Part shown: in pieces, positions 45,001 to 59,912 of the stretch
Position numbering within the stretch: the stretch's first letter is position 1
How the letters are laid out: each line of letters opens with the position of its first letter
Source: Chrysomallon squamiferum
Taxonomy: Eukaryota > Mollusca > Gastropoda > Neomphalida > Peltospiridae
DNA length: 60,991 nucleotides
Assembly (NCBI GenBank): GCA_012295275.1
Contig: CM022674.1
Span: forward strand, 15,598,953-15,659,943
Direction of reading: 5' to 3'
Notes under the pieces: model-generated
What the model saw: only the letters and a program-made list of their open reading frames with translations
Told to the model about the DNA's origin: nothing
Databases searched by the model: none
Program-made: the position numbers and the translations under genes

Positions 45001-46426
45001 TTAAGGTTTACATTTCAGTGGTGCATGGGTAATTAGGATATACCAAAACATTATATTACAGGGATTATGATCTCAGCCGAATGTAATTATCATGTAGAAT
45101 TATACAATAGATGTCAGATATCTTAATACATGGTATCAAAAGCCCTAAGTCACTTCTTATAGTACCCTTTACATTATTTATCTTCTTCGCCATGGCTCAC
45201 ACACATACACGCACACACACACACACACATACACACACACACATACACACACACACACACAGAGTTATTGATAACTGAGGGCCCTCTTTTTTTTCTCTCA
45301 AACACTTATCGTGTAGGAGACAGGACTGTTCATAATTTTTGATAACAATAGTTTATTATCCCACAATTTAACTATTTCCTGATATTTAATATTCGAGTCT
45401 TGTGTAATTTCCATATCCAACAAATACTAATTGGAAAATCTATACAATGTTAACTAAGAAATGTTTTCCCATTTCAGATATATCATACAAAAATTGATTA
45501 CAAACACTTTTATCATTTCACCAATTTATTTCTTTAAAACAAGCATAAACAACAAGATACTGTAACTGGAAAAGTGAACTGACTCAATTCAATGAAAATA
45601 CACACACTTTACACCTTTAGTTTAGTCATTTCAGAAATGCAAAATAATAATGTTTGAAACTGTCCACATTTCATTATTTAAATGTGGTCTATGTCTAAAG
45701 TATTATGAGCAGTTTCAAGTCTAAACACCACAACACAGACCCTGAAACATCTAATCATTAGATTCTAGTATTACCCCCATTGTTTAATCATATGTAAATC
45801 TGTTGTTATTATTAACACTTGGACATCTATCTCTCCTGTCCTTATCCTCATAGAATCAGTAAACCCCAAAGTTTGCTTTCAAAAAGAAACTGTGGCAAAT
45901 GTTGTGTGGTCACTTGTAACAGAATATGTAATTATTAATTAACTATGTTCAAATAATTAATTATAGAAAATAATATTTTAATTAATGAATCAAACAAGTG
46001 AGGTAAGGTTCAGCTTTGTTTTTCTGGATCACTGGATTATTATTAATCAGTGAGTTTATAAAAGGTTGTTGTATGTGGTGTCCTGTGAACATAGAACACT
46101 CTTTCTGTTAATCAACAGTTTAGTAATTTTCAGTGTCTTGAAACGTTGTTAATACTTATGGATAAAAGTGTTGTTGTTTTTTGTTTTTCTTTGTTGTTGT
46201 GTAGTGGGATTTTTTTTTTTTTTTTTTTTTTTATCTTGAGCAAATCATTAAACAGTTCCTTGTTTTTAATAATAAAGATTGCAATAAATAAATAGAATAA
46301 AATAAAATGAAATGAAATAAAAATGTACGGGCGGTAAAATAAAATAAAATCCTATCTGAAATCTGCTGTTTTCATCTTTTATTTCAATACTAAATACATT
46401 CTACGCTTACCGAACAGCAACCATTA
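45001..46426. other. Module C intergenic sequence
   Basis: Mirror of 24392-25855. It contains an interrupted (CA)n at 45193-45260 and a T homopolymer at 46210-46232. No gene is seen. Confidence 0.7.
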
Positions 46427-47287
46427 TTACAAAGGAGTCCCAAAAATATAGTCTACACTTTGCGGACATTTTGGATCACTCTCACCTAATGACTGACTTC
46501 TGATCCTCATGTTATCAATATCGAGAGATTTGAACACCTGGTGGTGATACGATTTGGGATCGGAGACCATCTTCAAAAACAGATTTCTCCGCAGCCGCGC
46601 TCTTTGTAGATTGCATCTCTGATTGTCGAATATCATCTCATTATCGAACTCGGGGAAAACCTCGTCTTCAGAATCACTCAAACTCTCTTCAACAACTTCC
46701 TTCTCAGCTTGTCGGTTGCTGTCGCGACGGTGTAACAATAGCTCTAATGTCATCTCTACTATGACGTCCCAAGCATAGGTGATATCTTTGTCGCAGGCTC
46801 TTTCCGCACAAATGGCGAACCGAATGACGAAGTGTTCGTTGATTAAAGCTGGTACCATGTGTAGCTTCCGGGATTCATTGATCATGCGCAGTAATTTCTG
46901 AGTTAAACAGTTAGGCCCCTTTGAAAAGAAATAATTTTGGGGTAATTGCAGATTCTTTTAAATAATGTATATACATTTTATTTTTTATTTTTTATTCATG
47001 TTTTTTATTTTTTTTTTTTTTTTTTTGGTTTTATATTATTATTGTTACTTATGTTACGTTTGTTGTACTGCGTTAAAATAAATAAATAAATAAATAAATA
47101 TCTCATTTTAGCGAACATTAATTATAATTTAATCCTGACCTTAAGTCGGAAACAAACGAGACCCATGGTAACTTCTCCGAGTATTTCAAACCGATCATCT
47201 TTTTCAACCAGACTTTCAAACAGCTTCGCAAGACGAACATGCTGAATAATGTTAATATATATAGATATGATTACGAGAGAGATTGTT

Positions 47288-47351
<64 letters not shown>

Positions 47352-48539
47352 CAAAATGAAAAATCAATACTGCCTCATTTACATTTAATTTTTTTTAGGG
47401 GTCGGGGGACCTAGCCTGTCAACCAGACCTGGAGCTTTTCATGATTAGTATTGATATTGTGAAGATAGTCAATGTATTTTTAACACAGAGTATTAATATT
47501 TTAAATAAGGCTTCAGAAAAATAATAATAATACAGATAAAAATACAGATAAATAAATGGAAATAACTGAAACTACTTTATATTACTTGTCAGTACTTAAT
47601 ATACACAACATTCACTTGTACATATTTAAATATAAATCATATGTGTTCGGCCAGAATTAATTAATTACATATTTTATTGAAATGGAGCCCACATGTCCCA
47701 TTTGATGTAGTACCACATAATTTAAAACACCAAATAACGAACAATAAACTTATGAAAAATATAAAAAGGAAAAACCATCCAAGTTGTGAATTATTTTTCC
47801 TAAACTCAGTTTTGATATTATTAAAGATTTAAAGACAAATATAATATAATTTACCCGATTTATAAGTTAATTTGTTTCATTAATCATAATTTTTCTTATT
47901 ACTGTGTTATTATTTTTGGATCATCATTACTATTTGATAATGTTCATCTTACTAACGCGATTCGTTTCATCAAGAACGAGAACTCTGCTATGTCACCAAA
48001 TGTGACTGTGAGACTTACCTCCCTTATACGATGCTGAAGGCCTTCGACGCCGTAGGTTCGTAAAACGAACCAAAGTTTCAGAGATCGAAACCGCCTGCTT
48101 AAAGGTATTCCCCAGTGCTGATAAATGAACAAATTATTAATCAATTAATTGTCTGATGACTATATTGAACTTACGACCCTAAGTAAACATCAGGTATAGA
48201 TTTATAGATATATGGATTCTTTTCCGGCTGGCTTTAACGGAAAACAACCCAGGTAGTGAAATGATCATACGATTTCGTTAAACTCTCTCAGTATAAATAA
48301 CGATGAAAAATCAATATAGATTAATTAATTAATATTCACTTACTCTGAAGTCAATTGCTTGGTCTCCATGTTTATGTTGTAGATAGAGTGGATCAACAGT
48401 TAGAGCTCCCGATAATGTGTCCTGTTCTCTCACCCTGAAATAAATATATACATAGACAAACAAACAGAGATACGGACAGATAGACTGACAGATACATATA
48501 TATACTTATACATACATAGAGATAGACATATATATACAT

Positions 48540-48814
<275 letters not shown>

Positions 48815-49559
48815 GACATAAATATACAAACTGTAGAATGAATTAATAAACAAATAAATAAATAAACGAACACAAATGTAAATATTTGAGTAAACCGTTA
48901 AATAAGTAAGTAAATACGTAAATAAGTAAGTTAATAAGTAAATAAATAAGAAAAAGTGTAAATATCTCAATAAGCTAACAAACAAACAAAAAGTAAAAAG
49001 TAAATAATAAAAACCTGCAAAACTATGTAACCAGATACATAAATTAATTCATCATAAACTAACTTACCACATTAATGAACAGTCAAAATTTATTTGTAAC
49101 CATTTATTTGTGTTGAAATTCAGAGAGTCGGCATTCTACAAAGTAAAAGAAAAATCTGAATGAAAACATTAGTAAAAGTAACTGTTTAAAATGTCAACCT
49201 TTGAGCTACATGGGTGTAAAGAAGCTAATAAACTTGAAATTAATGTCTGTCCTTTATCACGTTGTTATTTTTATATGTGAGATTGCTTGTAGTTTATATA
49301 AAAAAATATATATATATTTTTCTTAATTAATATTAGTAGTAGTAGTAGTAGTAGTAGCAGTAGTAGTATTGTTGTTGTTGTTGTTGTTGTTGTTTTTGTT
49401 GTTGTCGTTGTTGTTTTTGTCATAGTTTATATATAAATATATTCTATTTGATTTAGAATATGCAACAGTGTTTAATCGATTGGGGTATTTAGATTTACAA
49501 ATTGTATTGTATGAATAGGTTACTCTAATATGTTTCTTTCTTTTTTTCTTTCTTTCTTT

Positions 49560-49637
49560 TTCTTTCTTTCTTTTTTTTTTTTTTTTTTTTTATTACTACT
49601 GCTACTACTACTACTAGTACTATTACAGTACTAGTAC

Positions 49638-49700
<63 letters not shown>
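49560..49700. repeat. (TTTC)n, T-run and (TTA)n cluster
   Basis: Mirror of 21125-21296, in the intron next to exon 8 of the right copy. Confidence 0.9.
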
Positions 49701-49701
<1 letters not shown>

Positions 49702-51978
49702 TTTAGTCTCAAATACCTCAACCCCTTTTAAAAGATGTTGAAATTCAGGACAGATGAAGGCGTTGCCGGCGTATGCAGCGTCGACGTGAAGCCAGACGTC
49801 CTCTTTGGCGCACACCTCACCAATTTCCTCCAGGTTGTCGAATGAACAGCAAGCCGTCGTCCCCAACGTAGCACACACCTACAAAACAAAACTCAGACCT
49901 CGAGGAGAAAAATAAACATGACGTAAACAAGTACAAAAGACGCAAACAAGCAAATACACAAAAACACAAACACAAAAAAAAAAAAAAAAAAAAAACAAAC
50001 AAATAAATAAATAAAATAAACAAATAAGTAAATATATAAATAAATAAGTAAACAAATACATAAATGTATTACACTAAAGGCGTTATAATTATATATATAT
50101 AATACTAACTGCATTGCAAAATGAATAATTAAAATTTAGTAAACAAACACATGTAAAACCGAAAAGATAATAAACAAGTTCAGAGACATGCATATGCGGG
50201 CATCTTTTTTTTATATACGCAAAAACACACAAACGCACACTTAAAATACTTACGTAGAAAGGTATCAGTCCCAGTCGACGATCTTCCTTTAAAAACATGT
50301 AGATAAAAATATTTAATATTAAACATTAAAAAAAAAAAAAAAAAAAACTTATTTCTGTTATGATAATACTTTTAAAAATCGTTAAAACTATTTAACATTA
50401 ATAATACAAACGTAATTTACACTAATGTTACAACAGTGTCTGTATTTAAAACGTGACAAATTATTTATTTATATTTTATTTTTATTTTTTACTATTATAT
50501 TTTTTATGCAATATTTAACTAATGTTATAAAATAAAAATATTTTACAAAATAGTTATATCAGTGTTACAACAAAATTTAACATAAATATAAAAAGACGTA
50601 CGTATTATATTTTATAAAAAATGTTTTACATTGAAATTTTAATACTTATTATATTTTAAAATACAAAAATGTTATTTATTAGTATTGTAAAAACAATTTA
50701 CATTTATATTACAAACATATTTTACATTAATATTATAAATATATTGTACATTAAATAGGAAATGAAAAGTAATCTAAATTAATATTATAAATAATCTGCA
50801 TATTTTAAACATATTTTACATAAATAAATAAAAAAATAAATAAAAAAATACATATACAATAAAACTTCAAACAAAGCCCACAAAAGAACTCAGAACCATT
50901 AAAGAGATGTCTCTATCGTTAAAACATCAATGAAAAGGAAATAATGTACCTCTATTGCCCGTTCTAGAACGTGTCCCCGTAGTGAGAACTTCTCGTCAAC
51001 ATCTAGTTGTCTCATTTTGACAAAACCAATCATTCCTGCTTTCTCAACACACGAATGAGCCTGAAACGTGTCAAAGTAGATCACTATGAAAACAGACTGG
51101 TAAGCAAATCATGTGTGGGATCCAAGAAAACTGATTTCAAGAGATAAACAAGATAGGTCGATGGACGGACGAATAAAACAGACTGACATACATACAAAAA
51201 TGTGAAAGAACTGACACATATTCATACATAACAGACAGACAGATGGACGGAGAGAGAGAGAAAGGTAAAAAGACAGAAGAATAGTTTTGACACACAGATA
51301 AGACAGTAAGTAAATAAACTAACAGATAATACAGTAAATAAACTAACAAACTGAACCATAAAGTAGACATAATGAAGGACAGATCACAGATAATAAAATA
51401 AACTAACAAACTGAACCACAAAGGAGACATGCTGAAGGACAGATCACATAAAATTAATACTGACTAGTTTTGACGAATAGGCTACGAGTCTCGATAACAA
51501 CATTCCATCTTCGATGGAAGGGAGGCGACTCTTGAGTTTGCCGATGGCGGCATGTCTGGCGGCGAGTAAGGCTACCAGCACACACTCGCTAGCTGATCCC
51601 TGGATATTAAACATTAATTTTGTTTTAATGTTTACTGTAGATTTTGGATTTTAAATATGTATTTCTGTAGTGATTGCTGTATAATTTATAGGTAAAATGG
51701 AACATTAACGTAAACTTTGAGTGTTTCAAACAGCGTGAACGATCAAATATTCACTGTTAACCACGATAATTTAAATATAATTAAACGTTCGACTGAGACA
51801 GAGAGAGAGAGAGAGAGAGAGAGATATAAAAAGAGTACTCTCTCTCTGAATCTCTCTTAATCTCTCTTAGATCTCTATATATATATACAGATCTCTCTCT
51901 CTCTCTCAATGAATGAACAAAAATTCTCTCCCCCGTTGCAGAACATTAGCTCTGTGTGGTTGCTATATATATTAAGCC

Positions 51979-52017
<39 letters not shown>

Positions 52018-52483
52018 TCTGCGAGGAGTAGTCAAACATTTTGTTCATTATGCAGCAAGGCCTTATTGATTATTTATTTTATTGTCAAATTAACAGGTAC
52101 ATTTATGTAAAAACTAATAATTATTTAAAGGACACGCCTATAACGTCTTTGTACCTGAATAAACTCCACCCCCCTCCTCCTGATTCGTTCAAGAATGTTT
52201 TGGGAAGACCAATCAGTTTTCCTAAAGCGAAAAATATATATCAATTAGTTTATACCAACTGGCAGCTGATTGATATAGCAACAGCTGTTCTCATGAATTA
52301 ATGAATTAATGAATAATATGAATACACATATAGATAAACATATACAAACGTACACACATATACAAACCATTTTAGATCTATAAAACACACATACAAACTG
52401 ACATACATACATACATATATACATATGCGCATACTGACAGACATACGTACTCACACATATATATAAAAAAAAAAAATATATAT

Positions 52484-52494
<11 letters not shown>

Positions 52495-52573
<79 letters not shown>
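52495..52573. repeat. (TA)n microsatellite, right decarboxylase intron 3
   Basis: Mirror of 17994-18070. Confidence 0.9.
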
Positions 52574-52576
<3 letters not shown>

Positions 52577-53349
52577 TACACAGACTACGTGATTCATACA
52601 CAGATAAATATGTATGTTCGTATATAATACTACTGATACACTTACCTACCCAGTCCAGTGTAATTGTTTCAAGTTCTGTGCACGCTGGACTAGCAGCCTG
52701 GATGAAAACGAAAATATTAAAACAAATTAAAAACGTAAACATCAAACCTCATCAAATCAAAACATCTGATACTTGCAATGAAAAACAAGAAGAAATAACA
52801 TACTATGCAATCAAAAGCTCTGATACGTACCCATGAGAAACCTATGCAGCCAATGGCATCGGATAACATATCTCCAAGGATGGATGGATACGAATTACCC
52901 GTAGGAAAATACGCGTGGAAGTCTGGATGCTGCCAGTGAGTAATCTGAAATATAAAACACACACATGTGTGTGTAAGTATAAATATACACACACACACAC
53001 ACACACACATACATACACATATACTTATATAAACACAGACATGTATTATATTCATTCTATACAAACACATCACTCATACACACACACACACATAGACACT
53101 CAGACACATATAGACGCACACATATGTATCTCACCCCAGGCATTATTGCTCGTTCAACATCCTTCATTATTTCTTCGAAATCTTATCCTTTGTTCGGAGC
53201 GTTTTTCGGAAGCAGTTCCCTTAAATATCCGGGTTCGACGTCCGGTGTAACCTTGTGCAGATGCAAGTTGTCCATGTAGTCCGCAATATAGTCCACAAGG
53301 ATTTTGCCATGTTTTCTAAATTCTAACGATTCCATTGTTATCGAGCTTT

Positions 53350-53351
53350 GA

Positions 53352-53424
<73 letters not shown>
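53350..53424. repeat. (AAT)n microsatellite
   Basis: Mirror of 17091-17163, just upstream of the right decarboxylase start. Confidence 0.95.
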
Positions 53425-53427
<3 letters not shown>

Positions 53428-53799
53428 TCAAATCGAATTTAAAGAAGAACAGAGATAATAAAGAAGATCTGTGTAGAACATACGCTCAGATTATTAAACA
53501 AAATGAAAAAGTACTTACAATCAACAAATTGTAACCTGGATCCCTTTTAAAACTTCAAAACAATAAGTCTTACAGAAAAGGAGCAGACGAGTTTTATATC
53601 AGCTCACTTTGAAGGTGAAAGCGAAAAAAGAAATTAGGTTGAGATCAGAACAAGACCAAGAAAACCCAGAAGTGGTTTTGCATATTTTGCAAAAGATGTT
53701 TCAAGTTAGATCATCAGTGCATCAACTTCGGAATTTATTTTTTGATCGATCACAGAAGGAAGATGAATCACTGAGATGATTCTGTTATTGTCTAGAGTG

Positions 53800-55560
53800 T
53801 ACAGAAAAAACGCAGCCTCATATTGTTTCCAGGAGAGAATTTGCCAGAACTGTTTCTGACTGTCCTATAGTTCAAGTACCCGTCGTAGGTGTGTAAGTTG
53901 ATTTTGTTAAATACTGGGTCAGTAGTAAACGAGGATTTCTTACACAATAACGTTCCTCCACTGTGTATACTGAACTCCTTACAAAACAAGGATGGCTCTC
54001 ACTTAAGGCTACCAGCGGACAGGATATTTCCTTCAATGAATATATTAACTGATCATCGAAGAACAAGGCAACTTAATTCCTGATAGAGGAATCTTGGCTG
54101 TGAACAGACACAAAAACCAACCCCACGTCTACAGAGGGAACAAGTAGCATGTATATTAGGGATGAATGTTATTAGCCACTGTGGAGAAGTGTTTGCTGAA
54201 GACCTTGGTAAGAATGTCTTAAGGAATTTGACTAACAGGCCTCAACATCAGAGATGGATAACTAGTCTATAGACTGTCTAATAGACGAAAAGTGTCTTAG
54301 ATTCAGTCTAAATACTCTGATGTATTTGCTAAAGATTTGGGGTTTTCTGACACAGTAAAACATCACATATGCACAAACATACTGAATAATTTCATCCATT
54401 CCGTATCAAGAAGTTCAAGAGCGCATCAAGAAATATATAAAACAAGATGTAATTCGACCTAGCCAAAGCCCATATGCTTCTGCTGTTCTTATAGAGAGAA
54501 AAAGGGACAACACAATTCGTTTGTGTATGAACTACAGGTTGCTGAAAACCAAAACCTGGAAACACTGGGTTCCACTCTTAGAACAGGCATTAGATGCTTT
54601 GCATGGAGCAAAACCGTTGACTTGATATAGCCAATGGATACAACCAGGTTGCAGTTCAGGATAAAGACAAGGACACAACTTTTTTTTCACGACTCCAATG
54701 AGTTTGTTTTAATACAGTCCAATACCTTTTGGTTTACCAAGAGCTCCAGCCACATTTCAAACTCTTCTGAAACATTACTTCAGAGAGGTGACATTTCAGA
54801 TGTTACTAGAGTTTCTGAATGGTATTTTTGTTTATATAAATTCATTTGATGTGCACATACAGAGACAAACACGGGTATTTATAATGTTAAAACAGCATGC
54901 GTTCAGACTGAATCCAACCAAATTCTGTTTACTTATAAAAGAAATGAAATATCGAGGACACATGGTATCTAGAGATGGGGTAGCTACAGATCCAGACAAA
55001 ATAAAATCAGTTGCTGTATGGAAAATTCCAAAGACAGCAAAGGACTTCATGTTGTTTTTCGGGTTTACCAGTTACTAGACGACATGTTAAAGGATGCTTA
55101 CATATTGCAAGACCTTTGCATTCTTTGGGGAACAGGCTACGAGATAAGAAAACTCAATCATTGTTAAATAGTGCTTGGCATGAGAGTTGTCAACAAGCTT
55201 TCGAAACATTAAAGAAAAAAGTTAACTTCAGCTCCAATGAGTGAACCTTTTATTCTGAAACTGATGCATTTTTTCAAAGCCCTGGAAGGGTAGAGTCACA
55301 CGAGAAGAAGGGGCAAAGCAAATTAGCTGCATATGCAAAGCCACTTGTTAAGACCCACTGAGAAGAGGATGAATAATTACAGTTCCATGAAGTTAGAGCT
55401 TGTTGCTCTGAAATCGGGTGTGACTGAAACGTTTAAAGGTTATCTTCTTGAACTTAAATTTACCTATATCCACAGAACAATAGACAGTCTTTTTAGTACC
55501 GTAAAATTAGGAGCAGAGACGGGTGTCTCAGCTGGCACCATTTAATTTCGATGCGAAATA
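53800..55560 (+). mobile_element. Ty3/gypsy-like pol remnant, right arm
   Basis: Plus-strand mirror of 14950-16720. Order: protease-like stretch with LLNTGS at 53900-53930 (the active-site Asp appears replaced), RT fingers (IKQDVIRPSQSPYAS), RT palm with the catalytic loop reading LNGIFVYINSF where Asp-Asp is expected, connection (KYRGHMVSRDGVATDPDKIK), then RNase-H-like sequence near 55390-55540. Stops and shifts are numerous. No LTR, integrase or gag was found. Confidence 0.8.
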
Positions 55561-56407
55561 TTGTTCAGTGCAGGACAATAAGAATGTCTGTGGACTATAC
55601 AGGAAGACATTTCAAGGAAAGACGTCTACTTAAATGGAAGCTGCTTTGACAGATACTGCTACTCATAAGGAAGTTCTACAAACAATCAGAAAAGTTTTCC
55701 AAAGTGATGGAAGAAAACTCACTTAGGCAACTGTCATAGTTGAACAATTTAATGAAATTATGGAAGTTACAACATCATTTCACAGCTTATTGATTCTCTT
55801 TTATAGCTGAGGAACTGAAACCTCCAAGACGGGAAAAAGAGTCAAGACCACTGCGAAGTTAAATGTACAGAGTCACTGAAATGCTGGATCAAGATGGAAG
55901 GATAGAAAAAGGTGCTTTTGAATGGGGTTGAACATCAGTCAGACAATGCCAGAAATGACCATCATCGAGTGAGGATGATGATCCAAATAAATTTTTGGCA
56001 AATAATATAACAGCATCATATCAAGCACAAAACGTAGCTGAGACCGGGTCAGCTTACAAGAAAACATACAAATAGAAATCCTCGCAGCAATCAAAATTAA
56101 CAAACGTGCAGGTCAAAGAGGAGAAATTTGTTCCATTTACATAATGATGATGTTTTGATCAGACTTAGTGTTACATTAACGCCACAGAAAATTAAAGACG
56201 TAAGAAGTGTTTTGAGTCACAAAAATACCTAATAACGTGGAATTCCAACAAGATAAGTAGATAAGTATAACAGATTAAGACAGCAAGAAGTCTAACTGAT
56301 CTGTCATTTATCTTCAAAGAGCCGACTGCTATTCTCATGGCAATGACTGAAATGATATCTACTTCAAACACAACTATTTTAGTTTTCTTTTTCTTTTTCT
56401 TTATTTG

Positions 56408-56479
<72 letters not shown>

Positions 56480-57889
56480 TTTTTGGTTTGTTTGTTTGTT
56501 TGTTTTGTTTTTTTTCTTTTTCTGGGTTTTTTTAGAAATTTGTAGATTAAACTTTATAACATTATTTCTCTTTTTTTAGACTCAAAGAACTTTGGACATT
56601 CCTCAGAGAGACGTTGGACATTAATATATGGGAAACACTGTCACTGAGGCTGTTTTAAGGAACAGTAATGATATGCTAGTATTGGTCAGGTGTGTGGGAT
56701 GTTACCTGTGTGACTGGGGTGAAAGAGAGTTCAACAAAGAAGAGAGAATATCTGGCAAGAGAGAAAGACGTTTTGGCCAATTCTCTGCATTACAATTACG
56801 ATACTATCATCTATAATGATCTACAATAATTGTCTGTCATGTACAATCCTCAAGAGACATTAAATATACAAGCGAGATCCAACTTGTGCAGTTTTTGTGT
56901 TAGGATGCATAACGATGACGATGATGATGGTGATAGCAGTAGTAGTAGCCGTAGTAGTAGTAGTAGTAGTAGTAGAATAGGGGAAGTGCTGGTAAAAAAA
57001 TCATAATAATAACACTGATGATAACGACGACGATGATGATGATGATGATGATGATGAAGACGAAAAATAAAAAGAAATAAACAAGAAATTTGAAAACAAA
57101 ATGAACAACATAAAACCAGCAGCAACATCACTGCACGAAAAAATAATTACAAACATTTTGAAGTCAGTCTTCAGTATTTTAATTTAATTATAAAGCTAAA
57201 ATGCCAGTTATAGAAATATTAAGCTGTGTGCTGTGACTATTAGCTGCATATGATAATCTAGAAAAACTAGAATAAACTAAATACAATATTTTCATTATTT
57301 TATAGTCGTATTCTCCGCTATATGGTGTATTTTTTGTGTATGTATAGGTAGTTTTGTGTATATGCGTCTGTCTGTCTCTATCCATCTACCTACCTACCTG
57401 TCTGTCTGTTTGTCTGTCTGCCTATCTCCACGTATAAACTGTCTGTCTGTGCACACTATATGTTTGTACATATACATTATTTCATTACGATATTGTCTCT
57501 TTCTCTTTCTGTATGTATGTTCTCAATTTACTTGTAACTATAGCTATGTATATATAAATGTATTGGTGTATTGTTATTTGTATGACACATACGTAATACA
57601 ATCTCTCTCTTTCTCTCTCTACATATTCATCACAAAGGTGTGTGTTAAAATACTAATTTATTATGATTATTTTGTTATTTCTATGTGTTCAGTTACTTTT
57701 ACTTGACAATAAACTAAATATGTTCAGTAAACACACTCCACTGCTCCTCTACATAACGAGAGCTGCGTGCGCGTGGCTGTGTACTGAGATACCGCAGATA
57801 TGTTACAATGACGTCATAACATGAAAAAGTGAAATATTTATATACAATTATTGCAGGTGTTGACGTCTTTGTTGTTGTTCTTCTTCTTT

Positions 57890-57941
<52 letters not shown>

Positions 57942-58129
57942 TGATGTTGTTGTTGTTGTTGTCTATTATTAACGCGATGATGTATATTACCAATGACGAT
58001 AGTGATGACGATAATGATAACAATAAAATAATATAATACCCACCATCAAAATATGCACATAATATGTATAACCATTCATTCAGAAACAGATCCAAAAATG
58101 CATACATACTCGGATACTGAACAAATTTC
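55561..58129. other. Arm-internal non-coding stretch (right)
   Basis: Mirror of 12406-14949. It holds (TTA)n at 56410-56478, GTA/GAT runs at 56935-57055 and (ATT)n at 57890-57940. An open frame at 56628-56816 lies in the conserved repeat-free block but has no recognised motif. Confidence 0.55.
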
Positions 58130-58131
58130 TT

Positions 58132-58171
<40 letters not shown>

Positions 58172-58335
58172 TTGTTGTTTTCTCGATAGGGAACGGTAAC
58201 ATCATGCGCCTTCCGAGTACGGGCGAATGGGTGTCATACGTTCAAGTTTCCTTAGCGGCATCTGACGGAGTTTGTGAGGTCGTGACCGACTTTGTTTCCT
58301 GAGCCAGTGCGTAACCGAATATTGTCTATGTGCAG
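58130..58335 (+). mobile_element. tRNA-derived SINE-like element, right arm
   Basis: A T homopolymer (58130-58170) and GTT units precede TCTCGATAGGGAACGG, GTAACATCATGCGCCTTCCG and CGTTCAAGTTTCC. The A-box has one base fewer than the left copy. The B-box-like motif is kept. Confidence 0.4.
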
Positions 58336-58590
58336 AGTCTAATCAGATGTAAATAAGACAGAGAATATTAAAATCATAAAATACCTACATGCATACATTC
58401 ACGTACTAACATAAATCATATAAAGTAAATACATGGACATATTTATAAATATAATTTTTTTTTCTAATTTAACACAGATGTTAACATTTCAAAGCTGGAG
58501 TTATTGCAGACAAAATTTAAATAGAATAATAAAAACTACTTACAATGTACGGAAGATGGTTACTGCAAGCACAGATGGTGAAAACACACA

Positions 58591-59100
58591 TTAACAATGG
58601 ACAATGTATTTCGAATGTGCCGTCTGATTCACTCTGGTGTCTGCCATCGACGACGTCGACGGCAGACAAAACCTCCCAGCATGATACTTGACGACAGCAA
58701 TACGTTTCATGTGTTTCAGCAACAGCATGGTATCCAGGGTCCATACGAAACCGATACACAGAGCGAAACACGTGAGAATAACAAAAAACACTGCAAACCC
58801 GTCACCCAGTTCGTACGGAATGAATCTGCAGTGGTCTACACTTTCAAGGCTGCCGTTGGTGGCTCCTATGTATGGTAAGATCCCCGCTAGAATTGAAGAC
58901 TAAGACACATCAAAATAAGAAGTTCTGAGACTCTGAACGTTATCGTTGCCCACACGTAAAAATCACACACCTCCTCTGTCCAGTCTACCTGCCCCAGGTA
59001 AATGACCGCAGGTACAGGTAAGAGTATCACCGCGTTTAAAGACATCGTTACAAACAGCGACAGCAACCCTATGTCGACGCGTGCAAGTACGGCTTGTGGG
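58591..59100 (-). pseudogene. Rhodopsin-like GPCR fragment, right arm
   Basis: Read leftward from about 59095: a TM2-like helix (DIGLLSLFVTMSLNAVILLP), a loop VDWTEEVCDF whose Trp and Cys fit ECL1 and the TM3 disulphide Cys, and the start of TM3 (YVWATITFRVSELLIL). A frame break follows, in which the DRY region is missing. Then ILAGILPYIGATNG (TM4 end), SVDHCRFIPYELGDG (ECL2), AVFFVILTCFALCIGFVWTL (TM5) and a basic loop LLKHMKR. TM1, TM6 and TM7 are absent. It could be two or three exons of a receptor whose other exons are lost. The class is unknown. Confidence 0.55.
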
Positions 59101-59537
59101 GTGAGACGATGACGATGGCGAGGACATTCTAGGACTGGTCAAAGTTGACTCTTAACAAGATCCAGACAAAACTTTATTGGCAAAGCACTACATCCCACTT
59201 TGAAAAACTGTTTTTGTAGAAATAGAAACTGTTTCTTTTGAATTTTAAAATACAGTATTAACAATTACCTGTTTCACTTAAAAGTGGCCATGCTTTGTGG
59301 ATGCGAGGAAAAGCTATCGATCGTTGTTTCTCAGGTGCGCGCGCTGCGCATGCCTAGTAGCTATCAAAATACGTTACCCTGACGTTGATCGCAAGAATTA
59401 TATTGGTCGTTTGCTTCGTTTATATTCACCAAAATCTGTTTAGTTACTTCTTAATTTGGCCTACTTTAAGCCACTGTGAGAAAAAAAAAAAAATAAATAC
59501 TGTCATAAAGATATTTAGGTGACTAAAGATAATACTG

Positions 59538-59607
<70 letters not shown>

Positions 59608-59689
59608 GCGACAACAACCATAAATTATAATATCAGAAACGACAACAAAGGTGATAATTTTTATCAATGCCCACTGCAATAACTGTTAT

Positions 59690-59865
59690 TTAGCTGGTTT
59701 ATAAGTAGACAATATAAATACATGTATATTAACACATCAGATAATTATTTCACATTTTACCTAGTTTGTTAGCTAACGTTTGATTGGTTTATAAGTAGAC
59801 AATATAAATATATGTATACTAACATTTCACCTAGTTTGTTAGCTAACGTTGTTATGCACAGTATT
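59690..59865. repeat. Tandem duplication in right arm
   Basis: GGTTTATAAGTAGACAATAT and the following TAGTTTGTTAGCTAACGTT occur twice in a row. The left arm has the block once (11010-11105, inverted). Confidence 0.8.
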
Positions 59866-59912
59866 TAAGTATATTTATTTGTTCGTAAAGATTATATCAT
59901 AATAAATTATCC